From NCBI GenBank assembly GCA_018693105.1, contig JABHLN010000007.1, positions 1 through 59,274 of the forward strand: DNA of 59,274 nt, in the 5' to 3' direction. Positions 45,498-52,346 of the stretch are shown piece after piece. A program made the position numbers and the translations under genes. The notes below the pieces were generated by a model. The model saw only the letters and a program-made list of their open reading frames with translations, had not been told where the DNA came from and did no database searches. Position 1 is the first letter of the stretch; each line of letters starts with the position of its first letter. This DNA is from Desulfobacterales bacterium (GTDB lineage: Bacteria > Desulfobacterota > Desulfobacteria > Desulfobacterales > SURF-7).

Positions 45498-45571
45498 GGT
45501 TATACTTCCAAACAACTCATTACTAAAATACAATAAAATCAACAGGATATTTTTTGTTATAGTGGTGCAAA
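45498..45571 (-). repeat. 74-bp segment shared with 48986-49058
   Basis: Read on the minus strand, TTTGCACCACTATAACAAAA and, further on, ATTGTATTTTAG and GTTTGGAAGTAT match 48986-49058 along their length with small differences. Both copies adjoin a family A end. Confidence 0.65.
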
Positions 45572-45954
45572 GGCATGGTCGTGTACCTTACCCATATGTG
45601 CCAATATCTGAATTGAATTTGCCCCAAAAACAGGTCACTATAGCATTTGCCTTCCAGCAATTTCTTTATAACCTGAAAACAAAACACCAGAATTCGCACA
45701 CTATATACATATTTTAATCATATCCAAATATATATTATTATAAATAAATCCATACATGAGTCAGCATCCCCAATAGATTACGATTAGGAAATTTTCTAAA
45801 AAATTGCATTTTGACCCTTTTGGGTTTATATGAATAAAAAAGAAATCACCCGTAATTAAAACTTTATATTTTATAAAACTCTGTTTATTGGTTAGCAGAA
45901 TCTCACAAATATTACATTTCATCCATATGTATTATATTAGGAAGGCACGATATA
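45572..45954. other. Gene-free AT-rich stretch upstream of tolC-like gene
   Basis: About 380 bases with no open frame I can support and no clear promoter. Slightly higher-GC patches near 45580-45660 could be decayed coding DNA, but no family is recognisable. Confidence 0.4.
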
Positions 45955-47409
45955 ATGAAAAAAAACATAAGTTTATTATTTTTTGCATTGGTTATAGCAT
46001 CATCACCTATCACGCAGGCAGAAGAAACCATTTCAATTGGGCTGAAAGAAGTGGTTGATATCGCCTTGAAAAACAATCTGAATCTTAAAATTGAACGCAT
46101 TTCACCGGAAATTCAACAAAACAGCTTGATAGTTGAGAAATCAGTATTTGATCCAAATCTGGTCGTAGAAGGTTCAACCTTAAAACAGGAACCGGACAAT
46201 GCCGCGACCGGATCCCAATTAAATCAGACGACTTTTCAAGCATCGGTGTCTAAGAGATTCTCACCAGGCACCAACGTAGCCGTAAATCTGACTGTAACTG
46301 ATGACGATAATGAGACCGCCGGCACCATGTTCGGAGGAAATGAAACTACAACTTCTCTGGTTATTACCCAGCCACTACTTAAAAATCGTGGGCGAATGGT
46401 AAATCAAAGGAATATCACTCTTACAGGGTATAATCTAAAAATTGTTGAACTTTCCTTTAAACAGAGAGTTATCGACACTGTAGCCGAGGCTAAATCTCTT
46501 TATTGGAAATATTATTCTTCCCTTGAACTACTTGAAGTGCAGAAACAATCGCTGACTCTGGCTCAAAGACTGAATGCCGAAATGGAGGAAAAGGTCCGTC
46601 TTGGCAGTACACCCCGTCTCGATCTTTTGCAGTCCAAGGCCGAGGTTGCGTCACGAGAAGGTGAAGTTATTTCAGCCGAAAGAGACGTTTACAACAACCG
46701 CGATAATCTATTAAACTACATCTACGGTGGACTGACTACATTTGGTACGGTAATCTGTAAGGATTCACCATCATTTGAAGCCGTCACAGTAGATGAAGAA
46801 GAGATGCAAAAAACGACCTTGAACCATCGAACAGATTATCTCACAGCAGATTACGCGGTTCAATCCTCGCAAGTAGATCTGGTCTATTTCAAAAATCAGA
46901 AATTACCCGCCCTTGATATTTCCGGCACACTGGGTATCAATGACGGGAAGACGGACAATGCGGGATCAACCGGTTATCAGGACTACTCTTATGGCATGGT
47001 TAAACTCAGCATTGACCTGCCCATCGGGTTTCGTAAAGACAAGACCAATTATGCTTCGGCGAGGCTTTCAAATAAGCAGCGTAAATTTGCTCTGGAGAAC
47101 ACAAAAAATCAGGTCATCCTGGATTTGAGGAAATCCATTCGCGACATGCGTGCCGCCTATAAAAGTTATCAGGCAATTGCATTGGCACGCAACCTTGCTG
47201 AAAAATCATTGGAAGTTGAAGAGGGTAAATTCAGGCACGGCCTTTCCACTAGTTATAATGTACACCTGAACCAACGGGATTTATCCAATGCAAGGGCAAA
47301 TGAGGTAAATGCCGCCGTCAATTACCAGCTTACGATTATAGCACTTTACAAAGCGGCAGGCATAACCCTGGAAAAAAACAACATCGAAATCAATGAGGTT
47401 TCAAAATGA
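45955..47409 (+). CDS. TolC-type outer-membrane efflux protein
   Basis: A 484-residue outer-membrane channel component. Residues 1-21 form a signal peptide ending TQAEE. Two outer-membrane-efflux repeats follow: AKSLYWKYYSSLELLEVQKQ-like helix near residue 180 with LRLDLLQSKAEV-type heptads, and the second helical pair near residues 375-460 (AARNLAEKSLEVEEGKF-like, then LNQRDLSNARANEVNAAVNY). AGGAAGG precedes the ATG. Base use looks somewhat more GC-rich than its neighbours, a possible sign of transfer. No adaptor or inner-membrane pump gene follows, which is odd for this family. Confidence 0.85.
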   Translation: MKKNISLLFFALVIASSPITQAEETISIGLKEVVDIALKNNLNLKIERISPEIQQNSLIVEKSVFDPNLVVEGSTLKQEPDNAATGSQLNQTTFQASVSKRFSPGTNVAVNLTVTDDDNETAGTMFGGNETTTSLVITQPLLKNRGRMVNQRNITLTGYNLKIVELSFKQRVIDTVAEAKSLYWKYYSSLELLEVQKQSLTLAQRLNAEMEEKVRLGSTPRLDLLQSKAEVASREGEVISAERDVYNNRDNLLNYIYGGLTTFGTVICKDSPSFEAVTVDEEEMQKTTLNHRTDYLTADYAVQSSQVDLVYFKNQKLPALDISGTLGINDGKTDNAGSTGYQDYSYGMVKLSIDLPIGFRKDKTNYASARLSNKQRKFALENTKNQVILDLRKSIRDMRAAYKSYQAIALARNLAEKSLEVEEGKFRHGLSTSYNVHLNQRDLSNARANEVNAAVNYQLTIIALYKAAGITLEKNNIEINEVSK

Positions 47410-47518
47410 AAAATTTCAAAAAGGTGCTTTAGATATGGGCTTTGATGCCCAGACCATCGCAAATCAGCCCCGGGCAACTTTTTACGGTACAAGCGCCAAC
47501 GAGATTCAACATGATTAG
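47406..47518 (+). pseudogene. Possible remnant of a deleted efflux operon
   Basis: The tolC-like stop overlaps ATGA of a second start at 47406 that reads only MKNFKKVL before TAG at 47430-47432. In another frame the following DNA is open and contains 27 residues from MGFDAQTIANQPRATFYG to a TAG at 47516-47518. A gene start coupled to tolC joined to an unrelated gene end would be expected after a deletion removed the adaptor and pump genes. I could not identify either fragment. Confidence 0.3.
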
Positions 47519-47667
47519 AAAACCCGATATGAAATAAATTACTGCAAACCCAACCTTCATATTTTTTGATATTTATTTTATTGAGTTCAATTTATAATTA
47601 CTCAAGAGTAACTCGGGTTTTCTTAAGATTTTCGACTATTGTCAAATCACATTCCTGAACTGACACA

Positions 47668-48939
47668 TCATGAAACTTCAAGGAGGTGCTCCCAATTTGT
47701 TGTGTAAGACCGGGATTTTCTTTTCCGGACTGTTTTCCATTTTTGAGTATTGCCGAGGCCGGCAGTTGCATATTGTACTGAATCCTTACCTATAGTACGG
47801 TTTATACTGTCCAGTGTACTCATAAGTCTTACAGCAGATTTTCTATCCCTTGTGTCAAAAAGATCTCGTTGAACCCAATCTTCCGAAACCATGCCGTTGA
47901 ACATAACCCCCGCTTTTTTATACCTGTATCCGCTTCGATAAATATTTTTAAGACCTTTCCGGGCATAGCTTATAAGCTCCGAGGTGTCTGATGTGGCAAC
48001 AGGAAGCCGAACAGTTTCCAGATTATAATACAAAGGATCTATTTTGCTGAAACGGTTCGTCATAAGAAAAACCACGAGAATTTCTGCACATAAGCCTTCC
48101 TTTCGCAGTTTTTCGGCTCCTATGGACACATAACCTACAACAGCCTCTTCCAGATCTCCCAAAGTTTCCAGCGGGTACCTGAAAGACCTTGATACTGTTA
48201 TTCCTTTTTTGGAGGACGGACAGGACTCAACAGTATAACAGGCCACCCCCTTAAGTTCCTGAACCAGCCTGCTCCCCAAAACTCCATATTTTTCCCTCAA
48301 CATATTTTCATCAGTATCACGTAATTGTCTCGCATTTGTTATACCATTTCTTCGTAAAAATTTTGTATACCTGCGCCCCACTCCCCATACATCTTCAACA
48401 TCGGTCATACTAAGTGCCATTTCCTGATAAGGTGATCCGGTAAGATCGAGAACTCCTCCTGCTTTTTCCGACTTCTTGGCAAGCCTGCATGCAATTTTTG
48501 CAAGAGTCTTTGTCTCGGCAATGCCGATGGCAACAGGCAAGCCCACACACCGCCTTATCCTGTCTTTTATCCTTATGCCATAACCGTTGAGGTCGTAATG
48601 GCTGAAACAGGAAAGATCGAGAAATGCCTCGTCAATCGAATAAACCTCCATATCAGGTGTAAATTCCGCAAGCAGCTTCATAACACGGTGCGACATGTCT
48701 CCGTAAAGAGCATAATTTGACGAATACACATAAACACCACCAGATTCAATAATATCGGCTATTTTAAATACCGGAGATCCGAGCCTGATGCCAAGGGCCT
48801 TTGCTTCATTAGACCGGGCTACAACACACCCGTCATTATTTGAAAGTACCACTACAGGCTTTCTTTCAAGCTCTGGATAAAAAACCCGTTCGCAGGAAAC
48901 ATAAAAATTATTACAATCTACAATGGCAAAAACAGACAT
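47668..48939 (-). CDS. umuC: UmuC, catalytic subunit of DNA polymerase V
   Basis: Y-family translesion polymerase, 423 residues, the usual UmuC length. It starts [20 protein letters not shown], followed by [19 protein letters not shown], the catalytic [11 protein letters not shown] near residue 100, [14 protein letters not shown]-like [16 protein letters not shown] near residue 133, and the little-finger region with [12 protein letters not shown]. umuD lies upstream on the same strand, but the 140-base gap between them holds a family A fragment and a 73-bp shared repeat. CAGGAAT precedes the ATG. Confidence 0.96.
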   Translation of the reverse strand: MSVFAIVDCNNFYVSCERVFYPELERKPVVVLSNNDGCVVARSNEAKALGIRLGSPVFKIADIIESGGVYVYSSNYALYGDMSHRVMKLLAEFTPDMEVYSIDEAFLDLSCFSHYDLNGYGIRIKDRIRRCVGLPVAIGIAETKTLAKIACRLAKKSEKAGGVLDLTGSPYQEMALSMTDVEDVWGVGRRYTKFLRRNGITNARQLRDTDENMLREKYGVLGSRLVQELKGVACYTVESCPSSKKGITVSRSFRYPLETLGDLEEAVVGYVSIGAEKLRKEGLCAEILVVFLMTNRFSKIDPLYYNLETVRLPVATSDTSELISYARKGLKNIYRSGYRYKKAGVMFNGMVSEDWVQRDLFDTRDRKSAVRLMSTLDSINRTIGKDSVQYATAGLGNTQKWKTVRKRKSRSYTTNWEHLLEVS

Positions 48940-48953
48940 GTTTTTTCAATTCC

Positions 48954-49058
48954 TGATGGCGTCGTAAAAGAATGGTTAATTGTACTTTGCACCACTACAC
49001 CAAAATGTAACCTGCTAATTTGATTGTATTTTAGAATATGATGTTTGGAAGTATGACC
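48954..49058. repeat. Family A end fragment plus shared 73-bp segment
   Basis: TGATGGCGTCGTAAAAG (48954-48970) is the tip of family A. After 15 bases, 48986-49058 matches 45498-45571 in the opposite orientation. The composite separates umuD from umuC. Confidence 0.6.
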
Positions 49059-49079
49059 ACAAACACGGGGTCGGAAAAA

Positions 49080-49517
49080 CTATAACGAATGAATCACACT
49101 TGTAACCACGCCCCATATTTCAAAATTCATTCCATCTTCGATATTTAGCACCTGATATGCATCGTTTTCAGGAACAAGAGCAATCCTGCCGTTACCGGTC
49201 CTGATCCTTTTCACGGTCAGTTCACCGTCAACAACGGCTATCACCACCTTTTTATCTACAGGATCAAGAGACCTGTCAACGATCAGAATGTCACCGTGGT
49301 GTATTCCCGCCCCAATCATTGAATCACCGTTCACTTTAACAAAAAAGGTAGCGGCCGGATGCTTTACCAGATATTTATTCAAATCCAGTTTATCTTCTAT
49401 ATAATCGTCTGCCGGGGATGGGAAACCGGCTGAGACCGGGGCCATAAACAATAAACCGGTATATTTCATTGTATAATCAGGACATATTATACACCTTTTC
49501 ATATTTAACAAATCCAC
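49080..49517 (-). CDS. umuD: UmuD, self-cleaving subunit of DNA polymerase V
   Basis: S24-family protein cleaved with RecA help to give the active UmuD'. The cleavage region reads PVSAGFPSPADDYIE near residue 28 (Ala-Gly bond where E. coli has Cys-Gly), the catalytic serine is in VNGDSMIGAGI near residue 65, and the lysine in VVDGELTVKRI near residue 100. I keep the GTG start at 49517 because GAGG lies six bases upstream; ATG 49502 is the alternative. Length 145 is close to E. coli UmuD (139). Confidence 0.94.
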   Translation of the reverse strand: MDLLNMKRCIICPDYTMKYTGLLFMAPVSAGFPSPADDYIEDKLDLNKYLVKHPAATFFVKVNGDSMIGAGIHHGDILIVDRSLDPVDKKVVIAVVDGELTVKRIRTGNGRIALVPENDAYQVLNIEDGMNFEIWGVVTSVIHSL

Positions 49518-49519
49518 TT

Positions 49520-49546
49520 AAAACCTCAAACCTTACCTCAGGTTTT
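49520..49546. promoter_or_regulatory. Inverted repeat upstream of umuD
   Basis: AAAACCT (49520-49526) and AGGTTTT (49540-49546) are perfect inverted arms with a 13-base spacer, directly in front of the umuD start. A repressor site is plausible given the gene. It does not match the E. coli SOS box, and I cannot assign the protein that binds it. Confidence 0.4.
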
Positions 49547-49562
49547 TGAAATAATTTATAAT

Positions 49563-49716
49563 TGATGGCGTCGTAAAAAGTCTCCATCTACTGCGTTATA
49601 GCGGTTGATCAGAAGTTCGACATACTGCATGTATGCCTTCACTCCTGATCAACCACCAAGACTTGTATATGAAGATTTCTACTTAGCCATCGTTAATACT
49701 TTTTACGAGTTCATCA
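49563..49716. repeat. Family A palindromic element, complete
   Basis: A full copy from TGATGGCGTCGTAAAAAGTC to ACTTTTTACGAGTTCATCA, with inner arms GGTTGATCAG/CTGATCAACC around ACATACTGCATGTATGC. It lies between the divergent umuD and repressor genes and is nearly identical to the 45369 copy. Confidence 0.88.
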
Positions 49717-49724
49717 TAATTTAG

Positions 49725-49762
49725 AATGTTTTTAAAAAAAGTGTTGCTTTTTTAAAAACATT
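49725..49762. promoter_or_regulatory. Perfect 15-base inverted-repeat operator upstream of the S24 repressor
   Basis: AATGTTTTTAAAAAA (49725-49739) and its exact reverse complement (49748-49762) are separated by eight bases. It lies 53 bases before the ATG of the S24-type repressor and on the far side of the family A element from umuD. It is the natural candidate for the repressor's own binding site. Confidence 0.7.
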
Positions 49763-49814
49763 GTGTTTATTGTTATTAACATGCAGGGTAAATTATATCA
49801 ATAGGAGATAGATT

Positions 49815-50465
49815 ATGTCTCAAATAAAATTTGAACCGTTTATAAAAAGAATCTTTGAGGAAACCGGTATAAGTTCCCAGTCGGAACTGGCTTCCATTCT
49901 TAACGTGAACCGTTCAGCTATTACACAGGCCAGGAATAAACAATCTATACCTGAAAAATGGCTCCTGAAATTATATCGTATATATGGGCTTAACCCTGAA
50001 TGGCTTGAAAAAGGGATTGGAGAAAAAAACCTGAAAAGAAGAGATGATGATGATTCCTTCAAAAATATCCCGAAAGTAAAGGCACGGCTTTGTGCCGGTG
50101 GCGGTTCTTTTGAATCAGGTTCTGATATTGAAGGTTATTACTCATTTAAAAGAGACTGGCTGCAAACAAAAGGATCTCCGGATAAAATGGTCATGATGGA
50201 TATCTTCGGCAACAGTATGGAGCCTGAAATGAGAGACGGAGATACAATACTTATAGATGAATCTCAGAAGGATATTATTGCAGGCGCAGTATATGCAGTG
50301 GGAATTGATGATACAATAATGGTTAAAAGGGTTGAAAAACATCCAAACAAACTTGTTCTTCTCAGTGATAACATTTCATACAATCCTATTTTTTTACAGG
50401 GCACAGAAATGAACAGTATCCGAATTATTGGAAAAGTTTTATGGATTTGCAGGGAATTACGATAA
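49815..50465 (+). CDS. CI/LexA-like repressor: HTH plus S24 peptidase
   Basis: A 216-residue regulator. Residues 1-70 resemble the phage CI repressor helix-turn-helix family (SQSELASILNVNRSAITQARN, then GLNPEWLEKGIG). Residues 85-216 form an S24 LexA-type peptidase with CAGGG as a possible cleavage site, the catalytic serine in FGNSMEPEM and the lysine in IMVKRVEK. Such proteins self-cleave when RecA is activated by DNA damage. AGGAG precedes the ATG. It is divergent from umuDC and heads three tiny genes on the plus strand. Confidence 0.88.
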   Translation: MSQIKFEPFIKRIFEETGISSQSELASILNVNRSAITQARNKQSIPEKWLLKLYRIYGLNPEWLEKGIGEKNLKRRDDDDSFKNIPKVKARLCAGGGSFESGSDIEGYYSFKRDWLQTKGSPDKMVMMDIFGNSMEPEMRDGDTILIDESQKDIIAGAVYAVGIDDTIMVKRVEKHPNKLVLLSDNISYNPIFLQGTEMNSIRIIGKVLWICRELR

Positions 50466-50592
50466 TTTGATTTTTCACAGTTAAGTAAGGATATTAAAAA
50501 GATTAAATATATAATGCAGATTCTTAACATCTAATAAACAGGTGCTTTTTTTTGGGATTTAGGTTTATTTTTATTAACAGGAGGTTATATTT

Positions 50593-50775
50593 ATGAACAC
50601 AATTAAAGGCAACAAGCAACAAAGATATTGTTTATGCGGATACACAATATGGGTCCAATATAATTTGGCAGAAGAGGTATCCGACACTGTCTTCTGGAAT
50701 CAGGAAAATTCCGGAAGTTCTATAAACAAATGTCCGGTTTGCAGAAAAAAACTGGATATTGACAATCTAAGTTAA
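50593..50775 (+). CDS. Small zinc-ribbon-like protein, 60 residues
   Basis: Carries RYCLCGYTIW near residue 11 and KCPVCRKKL near residue 47, two CxC/CxxC pairs about 33 residues apart that could bind one zinc ion. AGGAGG lies seven bases before the ATG, a strong ribosome site. It follows the S24 repressor by 127 bases on the same strand and precedes two smaller genes. The family is not recognised. Confidence 0.72.
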   Translation: MNTIKGNKQQRYCLCGYTIWVQYNLAEEVSDTVFWNQENSGSSINKCPVCRKKLDIDNLS

Positions 50776-50794
50776 TTTATAAGGAGGAAGAGTC

Positions 50795-50965
50795 ATGAGA
50801 AAATTTATCAGGCATCATTCCTATCAGGAATACTATGAATATGATGGTAACACCGTAATAGAACGTACAAGAAAACAGGGAAGCGTAACGATCAGAAAAG
50901 ACTGGATACTCTTTGATACAGTTGAAGAAGCATCCGAATATTTTAATAATGATTGTGAATTATAG
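50795..50965 (+). CDS. Small hypothetical protein, 56 residues
   Basis: ATG at 50795 follows AAGGAGGAAGAGTC, a strong ribosome site, 19 bases after the zinc-ribbon gene. The protein starts MRKFIRHHSYQEYYEYDG, is rich in Tyr and basic residues in its first half, and ends in an acidic helix (DTVEEASEYFNND). Spacing and ribosome site support a real gene. Its function is unknown. Confidence 0.7.
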   Translation: MRKFIRHHSYQEYYEYDGNTVIERTRKQGSVTIRKDWILFDTVEEASEYFNNDCEL

Positions 50966-50973
50966 GTGAAAAT

Positions 50974-51069
50974 ATGTTTGACATAATAATTGATTGGTTG
51001 CTGGATTATATTTTTATGGTTGTAATTTTAATGATGTCAATTCTGGGAACAGTGGCGATGGGGTTGTAA
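50974..51069 (+). CDS. 31-residue single-pass membrane peptide
   Basis: Starts at ATG 50974, eight bases after the previous stop, with AGGTG in front. The peptide is MFDIIIDWLLDY followed by a continuous hydrophobic run (FMVVILMMSILGTVAMGL) and contains two Asp residues near the N-terminus but no Lys or Arg. Size and hydrophobicity recall small SOS-linked membrane toxins such as E. coli TisB (29 residues), with no sequence similarity claimed. It ends a four-gene series after the S24 repressor. Confidence 0.6.
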   Translation: MFDIIIDWLLDYIFMVVILMMSILGTVAMGL

Positions 51070-51082
51070 GCCAAAGTTAATA

Positions 51083-51110
51083 TGTGGAGACATTCTATGA
51101 CGCCATCAAG
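51083..51110. repeat. Truncated end of a family A element
   Basis: GTGGAGACATTCTATGACGC then CATCAAG resembles the family A right end (GGAGACTTTTTACGACGCCATCAA) and is cut by the adjacent family B copy. Confidence 0.5.
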
Positions 51111-51283
51111 ATTTGACGAACTCGTAAAAAGTCAACTTTGGATGGCAAAGTAAAAAGTTCAAGATCAAGGCGCCGCAAATCCCGAGGAATGAGGCGTACT
51201 TATCGTACGCCGCAGTGATCTCACCATGGCGGGACAGCGCAACGCAGATATCGGGTTTTTTTTACGAAGCCATTAGGATTTGA
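51106..51283. repeat. Family B element with near-identical 11-base flanks
   Basis: TCAAGATTTGA (51106-51116) and TTAGGATTTGA (51273-51283) bracket an element from CGAACTCGTAAAAAGTC to TTTTTTACGAAGCCA. Inside are GTTCAAGATCAAGGCGCCGC and GGCGTACTTATCGTACGCC. The right flank begins on the stop codon of the alcohol dehydrogenase gene. Confidence 0.85.
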
Positions 51284-52304
51284 TTAAAATCTTAACATCT
51301 GTACCGGTAACTGAAGCTGAGCGTTCAAAAGCTTTTTGTGCATCATTAAGACCAAGTATGTCACTAATAAATTTTTCTACCTGGAGTGATCCGTCCGCAA
51401 TCTTATCAATCGTCATATTGATATCTTCAGGTAAACTCCCAAGCGATGATTTTATTTCCAGCTCTTTCACTACTGCAAGTGACATCTCAAGAGAAACCGG
51501 CCCGTGGCTAACACCTGCAAGAAGCAGCATACCTGTTGGTTTAAGAGCCATAAGTGATGTATTAATACCGGCCTCAATTCCCGAAGCTTCAAAAACACAG
51601 TCAAAGCCGCCTTTTGTTGTTTCAATCAATTTACCAACCACATCAGGGTCTTTTGCATCAAAAAGCTCATCAGCAACTCCTGTTTCAACGGCATTTGCAC
51701 CACGAAAATCATTTACTTCAGACATTGCAATATATCCAGCCCCGTTAATCCTCGCCCAGGCTGCACAGAACAGCCCGATGATTCCGGCACCAACTACCAG
51801 CACCTTATCTCCCGAATTTATTTTTGCAAGTTTTGCCGCACGGCACCCGACTGCAGCCGGTTCAACCAGGGCAGCCTGGAGATCACTTATGGAGTCAGGG
51901 AATTTTATTACAAGACCAGGTATTGCTGAAAAATAATCGGCAAACGAACCATTTGCAGTAACTCCGGGAACACCGCGCGTCATTGCATTCGGGCAAAGGT
52001 TTGTATATCCGCTCGTGCACGTATTACATTCATTACATGGATTCCACGGAATTGAAGTAACCCTGTCTCCCTTTTTCAGATCATCACGCACACCAGGATC
52101 CTCTACTATTCCCACATATTCATGGCCGGGGGTGAGCGCCCCGTCCCCTGCCCCTGAACTCCAGAGACCCAGGTCGGTACCGCATATTCCACTATATAAA
52201 ACTTTTACAATTACATTCTCACCATTTGGTTCTGGAGTATCAGTTTCAACTACTTCCAATCTCCCGGGTTTAATTATTTTTACCGCTTTCATTGTATCTT
52301 TCAT
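51273..52304 (-). CDS. Zinc-dependent medium-chain alcohol dehydrogenase
   Basis: A 343-residue MDR enzyme oxidising an alcohol or polyol with NAD(P). The catalytic zinc ligands are in GICGTDLG near residue 39 and GHEYVG near residue 60, the structural zinc cysteines in NPCNECNTCTSGYTNLC near residue 92, and the nucleotide motif VVGAGIIGLFCA near residue 172. Overall it resembles the sorbitol/threonine dehydrogenase branch; the substrate is not evident. It may form a unit with the hydrolase gene upstream (43-base gap). Confidence 0.9.
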   Translation of the reverse strand: MKDTMKAVKIIKPGRLEVVETDTPEPNGENVIVKVLYSGICGTDLGLWSSGAGDGALTPGHEYVGIVEDPGVRDDLKKGDRVTSIPWNPCNECNTCTSGYTNLCPNAMTRGVPGVTANGSFADYFSAIPGLVIKFPDSISDLQAALVEPAAVGCRAAKLAKINSGDKVLVVGAGIIGLFCAAWARINGAGYIAMSEVNDFRGANAVETGVADELFDAKDPDVVGKLIETTKGGFDCVFEASGIEAGINTSLMALKPTGMLLLAGVSHGPVSLEMSLAVVKELEIKSSLGSLPEDINMTIDKIADGSLQVEKFISDILGLNDAQKAFERSASVTGTDVKILIKS

Positions 52305-52346
52305 GAAACCCCCAAAAAAATATACATGTTGATACGAACCAAATAT

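Noticed and set aside
49520-49546. Canonical LexA box upstream of umuD
   Set aside because: The inverted repeat does not match the E. coli CTGT-N8-ACAG pattern; it is listed only as a possible operator for an unknown repressor.
49815-51069. Prophage remnant around the CI-like repressor
   Set aside because: No integrase, structural, replication or lysis gene and no attachment-site repeat was found; the adjoining genes are umuDC and small unknown genes.
20110-51283. Repeated palindromes as a CRISPR array
   Set aside because: Copies are kilobases apart, 120-160 bp long and differ in sequence; there are no regular short spacers and no cas genes.
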